Notes: a model not told the origin generated them from the letters alone. Counted from the stretch's first letter, positions 32,931-42,749 are shown. The stretch is 64,000 bases of DNA from an uncultured Kiloniellaceae bacterium (GCA_947493695.1 CANLSF010000001.1:1054001-1118000); one strand, 5' to 3'. A program made the numbers and translations.

Positions 32931-34577
32931 ATGACTGAATCCGACTCTTCTTCGCTCGATCTTGCCATTGCTTCCTGGCGTCAGGATCTTGGTGCGGATT
33001 CGGTACTGACGGGTGCAGACAGTGATGCTTACGGGCGGAATTGTATCGGCGTTTCACGGGATATTTCTGCTGTGGTTCGGCCGCGGAACGAGGCAGAGGT
33101 GGTCGCTGTTGTTAAAGCCTCGCGAGACAATAAGGTCCCGCTTTATCCTATAAGTACCGGGAATAACTGGGGTTACGGCAGCGCTGCGCCTGCCGCAAAT
33201 GGCAGTGCGATTGTTGATTTAAGCGGCATGAGTCGAATTCTAGATGTGGATCCGTTACTGGGTGTGGTCACCCTGGAGCCGGGCGTGACGCAGCAGCAAC
33301 TCCGCGACTATCTTGATGAGAAGGATCTGCCATTCCTCGTGCCTGTCACCGGAGCCGGCCCAACCTGCAGCCTTCTGGGCAACGCCCTGGAGCGCGGTTA
33401 CGGCATAACGCCGCACAGCGACCATTTTGCGGCTGTTATGTCGCTTAGGGCGGTTTTGCCAAGCGGTGAAATCTATCAATCGGCCATCGCGGAGGCGGGC
33501 GGTAAGGACGTCGATCATGCCTATAAATGGGGGGTCGGTCCTTATCTCGACGGGATTTTTACGCAATCCAGTCTCGGTATCGTGACTCAGATGACGATCG
33601 CGCTGGCCAGGGTTCCCGAGCGGGTCGAGCTCTTCATTTTCGGTTTGCAGAGCGAAGATGACCTGGAGGCCGGTGTGGATGCGGTGCGTGCGTTGCGCCA
33701 GAGCCTGGGGGATGGCCTGGGCGCCATCAACATTCTTAACCGGCAACGTGTGCTTTCGATGATCGAGCCCTATCCCGCGGCGGATGTGGAGAAAGGTGAA
33801 GTCATTCCGGACAGCGTGGTCGAGGAAATGGCCAAACGCCGCCGGCTGCCCCACTGGTTCGGGGTGGGCGCTCTCTACGGAACCAAGGAGACCGTTCCCG
33901 CCATGCGGCGCCGGGTAAAGCGGGTTCTGGGGCCCCGCAGCAAAGGATTGCTGTTTTTCTCCAAGTCGAGGCTCGGCCTGATTCAGGCACTGATGTCGTT
34001 CGTTCCCGGCACTCTGGGCAAGGTGATGCAGGAACGGCTGGGAACTCTGGACGAGACCCTCGATATTTTATTGGGACGGCCTCGTGAAACCGCATTGAAG
34101 CTTGCATACTGGAAATCCGGCGGCGTACCTGAATCCCTGAAGGCTGACGATCTGCTCAATCCGGCACGGGATGGTTGTGGTATTATGTGGTATGCGCCCT
34201 TGGTGCCGATGACGGCTCAATCGGTGCGCAGCTATGTCGATATGATCAAAGAAATTTGCCCGAAATACGGCATTAACCCGTTGATTACTTTAACAACAAT
34301 ATCTGAACGCTGTTTCGACAGCACAATACCGATACTCTTCGACCTGCCCAGTGAAACAGAGCGGGCACAAGCCTGTTACCGAGCCCTGTTCGAGGAGGGG
34401 CAACGGCGCGGATTTCTGCCCTATCGGATGAACCTGAACTCGATGGGACTTTACGTTGACCGGGAGGACTCGGTTTACTGGCAGACCGTGGAGAAGGTTA
34501 AACATGCACTCGACCCCGGCCAGCTGATTTCACCAGGGCGATATCATCGCAGGTCTCCGGCAGAAGATAACAAATAG
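32931..34577 (+). CDS. FAD-binding oxidoreductase, VAO/PCMH type (4-cresol dehydrogenase-like)
   Basis: PRNEAEVVAVVKASRDNKVPLYPISTGNNWGYGSAAPAANGSAIVDLSGM...GVVTLEPGVTQQQL. Confidence 0.85.
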   Translation: MTESDSSSLDLAIASWRQDLGADSVLTGADSDAYGRNCIGVSRDISAVVRPRNEAEVVAVVKASRDNKVPLYPISTGNNWGYGSAAPAANGSAIVDLSGMSRILDVDPLLGVVTLEPGVTQQQLRDYLDEKDLPFLVPVTGAGPTCSLLGNALERGYGITPHSDHFAAVMSLRAVLPSGEIYQSAIAEAGGKDVDHAYKWGVGPYLDGIFTQSSLGIVTQMTIALARVPERVELFIFGLQSEDDLEAGVDAVRALRQSLGDGLGAINILNRQRVLSMIEPYPAADVEKGEVIPDSVVEEMAKRRRLPHWFGVGALYGTKETVPAMRRRVKRVLGPRSKGLLFFSKSRLGLIQALMSFVPGTLGKVMQERLGTLDETLDILLGRPRETALKLAYWKSGGVPESLKADDLLNPARDGCGIMWYAPLVPMTAQSVRSYVDMIKEICPKYGINPLITLTTISERCFDSTIPILFDLPSETERAQACYRALFEEGQRRGFLPYRMNLNSMGLYVDREDSVYWQTVEKVKHALDPGQLISPGRYHRRSPAEDNK

Positions 34578-34681
34578 AGTTAACGCGTCTGCCTGAAAGC
34601 AATGGATCACAGGATCGGGAATTTACAGAGAGGCAGAATGCGCTAAAGTCTGTTAAGATATTAGGATATTGTATTGTTTTC

Positions 34682-34699
34682 GTAAGCACCGGTGCTTAC
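34682..34699. promoter_or_regulatory. 18-bp perfect palindrome, candidate operator upstream of prsT
   Basis: GTAAGCACCGGTGCTTAC, no loop and no T-run, intergenic. Confidence 0.4.
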
Positions 34700-34883
34700 A
34701 TCTCATTTGGCGTAACATGTGGCTCGCGTTCTTTTGTTCCCCGAATTCGGTGTTGTTAACTTCGGGCAAAGGACTGCAGAGCATCTAATGATGTATCATC
34801 GGATAAGCTGAACGCCGAGAAGGCGCCGTAACCAACTTCAGGTTGCACAACGACCCGGATAGCGAATGAGCAGGGAAAAGACT

Positions 34884-37694
34884 ATGTCAAACCGATCTGA
34901 ATCCAAAAGAAAACGGACCCGTCTCCTGGCGACTGCCGCCGTAACGCTGGCATTGCTTGCACCACTTTCCGCACAGGGTGCGACCGACAACAGCAAATCC
35001 GTCGCTTATTACGAGGAGGCGCTGGTTTACTTCCAGCAGGGTCAGCTGAACCCGGCCATTATTCAGTTGAAGAACGCCCTGCAACAGGATCGCGACAACG
35101 TCGAGGCGCGTATGCTGCTGGGCAGGATATACGTGCAGATCGGTGATGGCGCCTCAGCTGAGAAAGAATTGAGAGCGGCTGAAAACCGTGGCGTTTCGAG
35201 AGATACCGTTCTCGTTCCCCTCGGTCAGGCTTACCTGCTGCAGCGTAAGTTTACTGAAGCTTTGCGTGAGGTGGAATCGGGAAACCGTGACAACGCCTTT
35301 GAAACCGATGTGTTTTTGATCCGGGGTCGTGGTCACCTTGGTCTCTCGCAGTTTGAAGAGGCGCTGAAAGAAGCGGATGCCGCGGCTGAGTTGAGTCCGA
35401 CGGACGCACGCGCAAAGATTCTTCAGGGCCGGATTTATGGCGCTCAGCAAAGTTATCCGGAAGCTGAAGCAAAGATCGATGCAGCCCTGGCCTTGGTGCC
35501 GGACTCCATTGATGCTCTGTTGGTCAAAGCCGAGTTGCGTCGTTTTGCCAGCGATTTCGACGGTGCAATTGCGAATTTCGATCGGGTTCTTCAGATCAGC
35601 GCCAGTAACATCCCTGCGTTGCTCGGGCGTGCGACGTCCCTGATTGCGCAAAATAAGGACACAGAGGCACAAGCCGATTTGGAGGCCGTGAAGCAGTTCG
35701 CACCCCGGCATCCCACTGCGCATTACTTAAGCGCGTTGGTATTGACCAAGTCGCGGGATTTCCCTGGCGCGCGTGACGCCATTCAAGAGATCGGTCCCTA
35801 TCTCGATAACTTCCCGCCGGCGCTTTATCTGGCCGGTGCGATCAGCTACGCGACGAATGAACTGGAGCGGGCTCAGAGCTATCTGACGGGCTATCTCGCG
35901 CGCTTCCCCGATTATGTTCCTGCGCAGAAGATCCTCTCCGCAACCTATTTGCGAAAGGGCGAATTGGATCGGGCGCTCGGCATTCTTGAGCCGCTTGTGG
36001 AATCCAGTCCGGAGGACGCACAGGCGGTCGCCATGCTGGGTGAGGCGTACTTGCGGGCTGAACGCTACACGGAAGCCACAACGTACCTCGACCGCGCGAC
36101 GGAACTGGCGCCGGAAGATGTCAAAATCGCCCGTGGTCTCGCGGTCAGTCATCTGCGGTCGGGTCAAACCGAAGAAGCGATTAACGTCCTCGAAGCCTCG
36201 CCGGACGTTGGCGGGCCTGATGCATCCGCTTCTAAGATCATTCTCGCGCAGATGCAGATTCGGACCGGCCGGTACGATGAGGCGCTGGAAATCGCCAACA
36301 AGCTTCGTCAGGATCTGCCGGACAGCCCGATCCCCTATAACCTTCTTGGCAGCGCGCTGAGTGTGAAGGGCCAAACAGATGAGGCGCGAAAGGTCTTTGA
36401 AGAGGCGATCACGGCCCACAACACCTACATGCCAGCACGCATGAACGTTGCCCGCCTGGATATGGTGGAAAACAAGCCGGACGATGCGCGAAAACGCTAT
36501 CTAGAGGTTCTCGAGCTTGAGCCGGGTTATCTCAACGCTATGATTGCGTTGTCCGAGCTTGAGGCAGGAGCAGGCAATGATGACGGTGCCGTTGATTGGC
36601 TTCAAAAGGCTATCGACAGTGACCCCGATGCCGTTGCGCCGCGTGTGCGCCTTGCCACATTCCATGCAACGCAAGAGCAATTCGATCTGGCGATTCCTGT
36701 GTTGGACGAGTTGGAGAGACGCCACGGCGACAATCCCCGGGTTCTGCAGGCCGTCGGTCAGCTTTATGTTGGGCATCGGGACTTCAAGGTTGCGAGCGAG
36801 AAATTCGGGCAGCTTGTTGAGAAGGTCCCCAGCTATGTGAACGGGTATCTGCTGCTGGCGCGCTCGCAGGCTTCAACCGGTGATGTTGACACCGCTCGTC
36901 AGACCTATGAAAAGCTGCTCCGTGTTGCGCCGGAGAACGGCGATGCACACCGGGCAATCGTAGAGATCGACATCGGTAAGGGCGATCTGGATGCGGCCAT
37001 GAAAACGGCGACGTCGCTTCGCGACAAGTTGCCGGATATTGCGGATGGCCATCAGCTGATGGCGGATGTTTTCATGCAAAGCAGAAAATTTCCTGAGGCC
37101 GTAAAGTCTTACGAGGCGGCTTGGGAGAAACAGCCCAGCGGTCCGCTTTCAATCGCTCTGTTCCGGGCGCGCTCGCAAATAATGGAGAAAGCAGAGGCTG
37201 TACCGCCACTGAAGGATTGGGTTGATGCCAATGCCAACGACGATGCGGCGCGTCTTGTGCTGGCAGGGGTTCAATTGGAAACGGATGCTCATGACCAGGC
37301 CCTCGAAAACTATGAGGTCCTGAACGAGAAACGCCCCGGAAACCCAATCATCCTGAACAATCTCGCGTGGCTTTATCAGGAGCGCAATGATCCGAAAGGC
37401 CTGGAATACGGCGAGGAAGCATTGAAGGTTGCTCCAGGTCAGCCGGCGATTATGGATACGGTGGGCTGGATTCTCGTGCAGCGCGGCGAGGCCTCTCGAG
37501 GCGTTGAAATGTTGGCAGATGCCAGTGCGAAACTGCCACAGGATCCCGAGGTTCAGTTCCATTATGCCTTCGCCCTGAAAGAAACCGGTAAGACCGAAGA
37601 AGCCAAAACCCTGGTCGGCGCCTTGCTTGACGCGCATAGCGGCTTCTCCTCGGAAGCTGAAGCACGGCGACTCCTAGATGAGCTAGGCGGTTAG
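34884..37694 (+). CDS. prsT: XrtA/PEP-CTERM system TPR-repeat protein PrsT
   Basis: Signal peptide followed by continuous TPR repeats (YYEEALVYFQQGQLNPAIIQLKNALQQDRDNVEARMLLGRIYV...). Confidence 0.9.
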   Translation: MSNRSESKRKRTRLLATAAVTLALLAPLSAQGATDNSKSVAYYEEALVYFQQGQLNPAIIQLKNALQQDRDNVEARMLLGRIYVQIGDGASAEKELRAAENRGVSRDTVLVPLGQAYLLQRKFTEALREVESGNRDNAFETDVFLIRGRGHLGLSQFEEALKEADAAAELSPTDARAKILQGRIYGAQQSYPEAEAKIDAALALVPDSIDALLVKAELRRFASDFDGAIANFDRVLQISASNIPALLGRATSLIAQNKDTEAQADLEAVKQFAPRHPTAHYLSALVLTKSRDFPGARDAIQEIGPYLDNFPPALYLAGAISYATNELERAQSYLTGYLARFPDYVPAQKILSATYLRKGELDRALGILEPLVESSPEDAQAVAMLGEAYLRAERYTEATTYLDRATELAPEDVKIARGLAVSHLRSGQTEEAINVLEASPDVGGPDASASKIILAQMQIRTGRYDEALEIANKLRQDLPDSPIPYNLLGSALSVKGQTDEARKVFEEAITAHNTYMPARMNVARLDMVENKPDDARKRYLEVLELEPGYLNAMIALSELEAGAGNDDGAVDWLQKAIDSDPDAVAPRVRLATFHATQEQFDLAIPVLDELERRHGDNPRVLQAVGQLYVGHRDFKVASEKFGQLVEKVPSYVNGYLLLARSQASTGDVDTARQTYEKLLRVAPENGDAHRAIVEIDIGKGDLDAAMKTATSLRDKLPDIADGHQLMADVFMQSRKFPEAVKSYEAAWEKQPSGPLSIALFRARSQIMEKAEAVPPLKDWVDANANDDAARLVLAGVQLETDAHDQALENYEVLNEKRPGNPIILNNLAWLYQERNDPKGLEYGEEALKVAPGQPAIMDTVGWILVQRGEASRGVEMLADASAKLPQDPEVQFHYAFALKETGKTEEAKTLVGALLDAHSGFSSEAEARRLLDELGG

Positions 37695-37859
37695 AACAGG
37701 CGTTGCTTGATGGGACCGCCGGTGACCTGTGACAGAGGTAACCCGGCTTTCCATCGGGAGGAATGTTCGGATAAGAGTGTTTCGTCGGGATTGTCAGGCT
37801 GTTCCAACGAAACATGATCCGAAAAATACGCAAATGGGGTCTGCCCGGGGCTTTTATAG

Positions 37860-38414
37860 ATGTCGGAGAGCAGGACCAGATCGCGAAAAAAGCAGAAGCA
37901 TGATGTGATTGTGGTCCTGGGGGCTGCGGTCTGGTCGCGCGGTCGCCCGAGTCCAACCCTGGACAGGCGTGTGCGGCGTGGCCTTGAGCTTTTCAAACAG
38001 GGCGAAGCGGACCGCCTTCTCTTTACAGGTGGCCTTGGGCGTCATCCTCCCGCAGAAGCCGAGGTGATGCGCCGTATCGCGTTGGATGCCGGGATAGATG
38101 TTGCGCAGATCGAGATCGAGACGGCGTCCCGGAATACAATGGAAAACGCGGTGAACTCGGTCAAAATCATGTCCGACAAGGGATGGCATAGCGCCATATT
38201 GGTGTCGGATCGTATTCACCTGCCACGTGCGGTGCTCGCTTTTCGTGCTCTCGGTATCACGGTCCAGGCGCGCGGTGTTTCAGGCGCCTGGAGTCAGGGG
38301 CCTTTTCGGCGGTGGTGGCAATACCCCCTCTACGAGGTAACGGCGTTCTTATGGTATCTTGGTCTCATTCTGTCCGGTCGCCATCGGCCAGAACGTGGAA
38401 GTGACAGCGGCTAG
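37860..38414 (+). CDS. YdcF family protein (DUF218)
   Basis: VIVVLGAAVWSRGRPSPTLDRRVRRGLELF...LLFTGG...ASRNTMENAVNS. Confidence 0.88.
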   Translation: MSESRTRSRKKQKHDVIVVLGAAVWSRGRPSPTLDRRVRRGLELFKQGEADRLLFTGGLGRHPPAEAEVMRRIALDAGIDVAQIEIETASRNTMENAVNSVKIMSDKGWHSAILVSDRIHLPRAVLAFRALGITVQARGVSGAWSQGPFRRWWQYPLYEVTAFLWYLGLILSGRHRPERGSDSG

Positions 38415-38476
38415 AAGCAGGGTTTGACTTATATTGTCCTGTCTGACAGGCGATTAGAGCAGGGACCACGCGTTGC

Positions 38477-39943
38477 TTAAAAATTCTCGTCCCACACGAA
38501 GCCTTTACCGGGTTTGAAAGTCATTGCCGTAAAGGACTGGTCGACGTTGCGGAACTTCCTGCGCAGGGTCTTGATCGTATTCAGCACGACCATTTGGCGG
38601 CCTTTGGCAGACGATTCCTGTTTTTCCTGATGCGGTTCGATGAGCTGGTAAAGTTCATTGAAGGACGCTGTCTCGCCGGGTTGAGAGGATAACAACTCAA
38701 CGATCGATGTTTCCGGCAGGGTTAGAGCCACAGGCTGTCCCTGCCAATTGACAACGCCATCGACGCTTGTCAGATCTGTGCGGTCGGGAACAGGTGCTTC
38801 ATCCGGGCGCGGAGTGCGGATATCTCGTTGTGATTGTTCATCTTGGCCTGCAACCACCATTTGCAGTGCCGGTGCCGGAGGTAGTCCGGCTGCAACACGG
38901 TCCGGGTACCACTTATTCCCGGTCTGAGGCGAACCGGCAACGATGACATTGCCGACCATCTCGATGGGAATCAGTGAGTGTAAAACACGGCCTGGCCGGT
39001 CCATGATCAGTGTGTTTCCGGTAATAACGATATTGCCGACAGGGTGTTGTTGCAGGTCTTTTTCCAGGGCGATGCCGATGAGGTCCGGGTTTGCGCTGTG
39101 TGGGCCCTTTTGGATGACGTTGTTTACGATTCTGATCTCACCGCCGTTGGGCAGATCGATCGTTCTGCTGTCTCTGCCGAGTTCCGAGCCGATTACACTG
39201 TCTTCGATTGTGGTTTTACGTGCGCGGCTTTTGATTTCATGGCCTTCGTCCTGAGAGGACAAAAGGCGGCTTCGCCTGACGATCAGATGATCGCCACCGC
39301 TCATGTAGATCGCATGCGCCCGTCCAATTGCGCCGAGCCGCTCAAACCTGCTGTCTTCAACGATCACTTCTCCGACTTCGCCGCCGGACAGAAGGCCCTG
39401 CTGAGAATCGTGAAAATAGACGTTACGGAGGATCAGATTCCGGCCGCGCAAGCGGATGCAGGCGCCGTTATAGGCGGGAACACTGATGCCGGAGCATTCA
39501 AGCCCTTCAATGACCGTATCGTTGCCCAGTATGACCAGTGCCGCCTTGCCATCCACGGCAGTATCGCGGAGCGCCGCGCCTTCTGCTGCGGTGATGGTGA
39601 CGCTATTGGCGGTAAGGATCGCGCCTTCTCTATATTCACCAGCCTCGATGTGCAGCCGATCACCGTCGCTGAGCGATGTGATTGCTTCGTTGAAGGAATG
39701 AAACTGGCAGTTTTCATGACCGCTTTCCGCGGGACAGAGCGTCAAGCTATTGGATGCGGCCGCAGGCGAAGAGAGACCAAGGAGGGCGAGGAGGCCAAAG
39801 ACGAGAGGGCTGCCACACTTCAAGGCCTTGCCGCCTGCTGAGAGTATGGACAGCTTATGTCCTTCCGGGCGCTGCAAGATTCTTGAAGCTGTAGATGTCT
39901 GATCCATCGATTCTACTGTGTGTTGCCGCACTGCTCTCGACAT
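38477..39943 (-). CDS. Right-handed parallel beta-helix protein with C-terminal OmpR/PhoB-like winged-helix module
   Basis: Hydrophobic N-terminus (LVFGLLALLGLSSPAAAS), beta-helix repeats (VIEGLECSGISV...NLILRNVYFHDSQQGLL...VIVEDSRFERLG), C-term VALTLPETSIVELLSSQPGETASFNELYQLI...VVLNTIKTLRRKFRNVDQSFTAMTFKPGKGFVW. Confidence 0.75.
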   Translation of the reverse strand: MSRAVRQHTVESMDQTSTASRILQRPEGHKLSILSAGGKALKCGSPLVFGLLALLGLSSPAAASNSLTLCPAESGHENCQFHSFNEAITSLSDGDRLHIEAGEYREGAILTANSVTITAAEGAALRDTAVDGKAALVILGNDTVIEGLECSGISVPAYNGACIRLRGRNLILRNVYFHDSQQGLLSGGEVGEVIVEDSRFERLGAIGRAHAIYMSGGDHLIVRRSRLLSSQDEGHEIKSRARKTTIEDSVIGSELGRDSRTIDLPNGGEIRIVNNVIQKGPHSANPDLIGIALEKDLQQHPVGNIVITGNTLIMDRPGRVLHSLIPIEMVGNVIVAGSPQTGNKWYPDRVAAGLPPAPALQMVVAGQDEQSQRDIRTPRPDEAPVPDRTDLTSVDGVVNWQGQPVALTLPETSIVELLSSQPGETASFNELYQLIEPHQEKQESSAKGRQMVVLNTIKTLRRKFRNVDQSFTAMTFKPGKGFVWDENF

Positions 39944-40190
39944 GGGAGGGCTTTCCTCCGAAAGCTATGACAGATCTATGTTAAAGGGAATCTCTCGGGA
40001 TGCCCTGTGGTTCTGGTGAAACCATTATGAAGTGGTTCGCTGCTGCATCGTCACTTTGCGCTATGGCAAAGTGAATTCAATCAATTCAGGCTGTTAACGC
40101 ATGACGATGATCATACGTCAAGGTTCCTTGCCTTGGGCGGGCGGATCCGACACAGACTTGTCTTCCATAAAGCCATAGGGATCGCATAGA

Positions 40191-40227
40191 AAAAGCCCCT
40201 CCTGCGACTTGGCAGAGAGGGGCTTTT
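40191..40227 (-). terminator. Terminator of PEP-CTERM gene 1
   Basis: AAAAGCCCCTC...GAGGGGCTTTT inverted repeat downstream of the minus-strand gene; A-rich on + strand (T-run in RNA). Confidence 0.75.
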
Positions 40228-40311
40228 CGATTTTTTCGCCAACTAAGGCTTGATACAGACCGATGCAGCGAAACAGCGAGTGCGGCGCCCAGAGGTCAGA
40301 CCAAAATCGCC

Positions 40312-41154
40312 TTAGGCAGCCTTGCGGCGGCGTGCGATGCCGAGGCCGACGAGACCCAGGCCCAGCAGGGCAAGTGTGCCTGGCTCAGCGACCGGGCGCG
40401 CCGTAATCGTGAAGGAGGTCTGCAGCTCGTTGTCCAGGCCTTCTTCCGTGATGAAGCCAATGCAACCGGCTGCTTCGCCAGCAGCGGCACAGGCTTCGTC
40501 AGACAGTGGGCCGAGGCCAGCAGCGGTCAGAGCGACGACGTATTCGAAACCGTCGAGGATGAAGTCGAAGGAGAGTACGCCCGGATCCTGAAGAACGAAG
40601 ATATCGGCGCAAGGCGTTCCGCCCGTGCCAGGTGTGCACTGTCCGCCACCGATACCGCCGTTGAGAGTCTCACTGAACACAATATTGAAGATCGTTGGTA
40701 CAGGACCAATTGCAGGGCCTATCGGATTAATCGGTGTCAGAAGCAGTGTCGTGCTCAAGGTCGCATTCTGCAGTGTCGCGCTCTGGCTGGAGACAGCATT
40801 GTTTGCGTGTGTCAGCATCGCCCCGGCAACACCTGCGCCATTTGTGAAGAGGCTCGGGCCGGGCACGACGGTCGGCGTCACGAATAACTGGCTTGGACCA
40901 TTGCTTCCCTCACCCCAGGAAAGAACTGTCGGCAGATTGCCGAAGCTCGCATTGGGGCTGGAACCGACGACGCCGTTGTTGGTGGCGATGTTGGGAGCTG
41001 CGTTCTGGTCAGGTGCCGCAGGGGCAAATGCCGAGAAGCCTGCTTGAACTTCATAACCCCATTCGGTGATGAGCGCGGCGGATGCCTGCGTGGCACCGGC
41101 CATGAGTGTCAGGGCTACAGCCGTGCCGCTCAGAATTCTCGAAAACTTTGACAT
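40312..41154 (-). CDS. THxN-type PEP-CTERM protein 1
   Basis: Signal peptide MSKFSRILSGTAVALTLMAGATQASA; LTHANN (THxN); C-term VAEPGTLALLGLGLVGLGIARRRKAA. Confidence 0.93.
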   Translation of the reverse strand: MSKFSRILSGTAVALTLMAGATQASAALITEWGYEVQAGFSAFAPAAPDQNAAPNIATNNGVVGSSPNASFGNLPTVLSWGEGSNGPSQLFVTPTVVPGPSLFTNGAGVAGAMLTHANNAVSSQSATLQNATLSTTLLLTPINPIGPAIGPVPTIFNIVFSETLNGGIGGGQCTPGTGGTPCADIFVLQDPGVLSFDFILDGFEYVVALTAAGLGPLSDEACAAAGEAAGCIGFITEEGLDNELQTSFTITARPVAEPGTLALLGLGLVGLGIARRRKAA

Positions 41155-41197
41155 AATAGCAACTAATCCTCGCCGAGTTATGTTTCGGCCTCAAATA

Positions 41198-41214
41198 AGC
41201 AATTTGTGTGCCAA
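41198..41214 (-). promoter_or_regulatory. Sigma-54 -24/-12 promoter of PEP-CTERM gene 1
   Basis: Minus strand TTGGCACACAAATTGCT; GG and GC separated by exactly 10 nt. Confidence 0.85.
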
Positions 41215-41275
41215 TAAAAAAAATTATTATACATCAAATGGTTATGCTTGGAGTAACGGTGCGGACTCAAAAATC

Positions 41276-41292
41276 TGTAAAGTAGATCGACA
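41276..41292 (-). promoter_or_regulatory. Candidate PrsR upstream activating site of PEP-CTERM gene 1
   Basis: + strand TGTAAAGTAGATCGACA, starting 63 bp beyond the -24 element; shared with genes 2 and 3. Confidence 0.65.
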
Positions 41293-41487
41293 GGAATAGA
41301 TACTTAAGAGAGTGATATTGCTGCATGCACAACCGCGCCAATAAGATGGGATAGCAAGAAGGTGATATAAATCAGACCGTTAAAATTTTTCCGGTTCCCT
41401 GTAAACTCCTCCGACAGATATTCAATAGGTAGGTGAAGGAAGGGCGGCGTTCCCGTACAGATTGATTCTGGTTTCGATGCTGTATTA

Positions 41488-41643
41488 AGGCATAAAAAAA
41501 CCTCCCGCCGGAATGGCGGGAGGTCTTCTTTAGGTAACTCTAAGTCGGGGTGGACTTAGGCAGCTGCCTTACGGCGGCGTGCGATACCGAGGCCAAGCAG
41601 GCCGAGGCCGAGAAGAGCCAGCGTACCGGGCTCAGCGACCGGA
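41488..41643. repeat. Duplicated terminator + 3' coding end, copy A
   Basis: Near-identical to 42750-42905 (offset 1262). Confidence 0.85.
41493..41530 (-). terminator. Terminator of PEP-CTERM gene 2
   Basis: CCTCCCGCC-GGAAT-GGCGGGAGG with A7 on + strand (T-run in minus transcript). Confidence 0.88.
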
Positions 41644-42404
41644 CGTGCCGAGATACGGAATGCCGTATCGAGCGTGCTGGTCTGGTTCTCCGGAGTGATG
41701 AAACCTACGCAACCGGCGACTTCGTCGGCAGCTGCACAAGCTTCGTCGGACAGCACGCCGAGGCCATCAACAAGCAGCTCAACCGTGTAAATGAACTCGT
41801 CGATCAGCAGGTCGAAGGACAGTGCGCCTGGGTTATCAAGCACGAAGATGTCAGCGCAAGGTGTTCCACCTGTACCAGGTGTACATACGCCATCAACACC
41901 GCCATTAGGGGTCTCTTGAAACAGGATGGAGAAGATAATCGGAATTGGGCCGATTGTTGAGCCTGCAGGATTGACCGGGGTCAGCGACAGGGTCGTTGCG
42001 AGTGTCGCGGACTCAAGCGAAAGACTTCCGCCGGTGATCACGTTGTTGGCATGAGTGATCGAAGCACCAGCCACAGGACCTGCGTTGGTGAAGAGGTTCG
42101 GCGGAGGAGTAACACTCGGAGTGACCGACAAGCTGCTGGACGGGCCGCCGTTTGCGCCAAGACCCCAGGAAATTGTGGTCGGGAGACCGCCGATTCCTGC
42201 ATTAGGGTTGGAACCGACGACGCCGTTGTTGTCGCTGTCGTTGGGAGCTGCGTTCTGATCGGGCGCAACTGGGCCAAATGCCGAGAAGCCTGCCTGTACT
42301 TCGTAGCCCCATTGGGTGATGAGTGCGGCAGAGGCCTGCGTGGCGCCTGCCATGAGCGTCAGCGCAACTGCTGTACCGCCCAGAAACTTTGTAAACTTAG
42401 ACAT
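41556..42404 (-). CDS. THxN-type PEP-CTERM protein 2
   Basis: Start at MSKFTKFLGGTAVALTLMAGATQASAALITQWGYEV; ITHANN; VAEPGTLALLGLGLLGLGIARRRKAAA. Confidence 0.93.
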   Translation of the reverse strand: MSKFTKFLGGTAVALTLMAGATQASAALITQWGYEVQAGFSAFGPVAPDQNAAPNDSDNNGVVGSNPNAGIGGLPTTISWGLGANGGPSSSLSVTPSVTPPPNLFTNAGPVAGASITHANNVITGGSLSLESATLATTLSLTPVNPAGSTIGPIPIIFSILFQETPNGGVDGVCTPGTGGTPCADIFVLDNPGALSFDLLIDEFIYTVELLVDGLGVLSDEACAAADEVAGCVGFITPENQTSTLDTAFRISARPVAEPGTLALLGLGLLGLGIARRRKAAA

Positions 42405-42450
42405 ATTGTTAATCTGTCCTAAAATCATGTGTGGATACCTGGCCCATCGT

Positions 42451-42467
42451 AGCAATCCGCGTGCCAA
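42451..42467 (-). promoter_or_regulatory. Sigma-54 -24/-12 promoter of PEP-CTERM gene 2
   Basis: Minus strand TTGGCACGCGGATTGCT. Confidence 0.87.
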
Positions 42468-42528
42468 TATAAAAAAATGTTTGTTTTCAGTATCTTATAT
42501 GCGATTTTGGAAAGTAAGGCGCTTTTGT

Positions 42529-42545
42529 TGTAAAGCGCATCGACA
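42529..42545 (-). promoter_or_regulatory. Candidate PrsR upstream activating site of PEP-CTERM gene 2
   Basis: + strand TGTAAAGCGCATCGACA, 63 bp beyond the -24 element. Confidence 0.65.
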
Positions 42546-42749
42546 AATCCTCGCCTTAATAAAGTCACAACTTGGATGGATTTGTTCAGGAGTGATGACG
42601 TTTTTTACAAAAAAAACATATAAAACAACAGCATAGCCAGTTGAATGCAGTTGTAAAATTTATCAACAATCAAGTTGGTTAACTTTTTCGGTTAAGAGAG
42701 ACGCGCCCGTTCAACACCGCTTTTTTTCAATGGTTTCATCCTAATCTTC

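Noticed and set aside
39044-39841. 265-aa plus-strand ORF opposite the beta-helix gene
   Set aside because: No domain features; the minus-strand ORF has signal peptide, beta-helix and winged-helix patterns.
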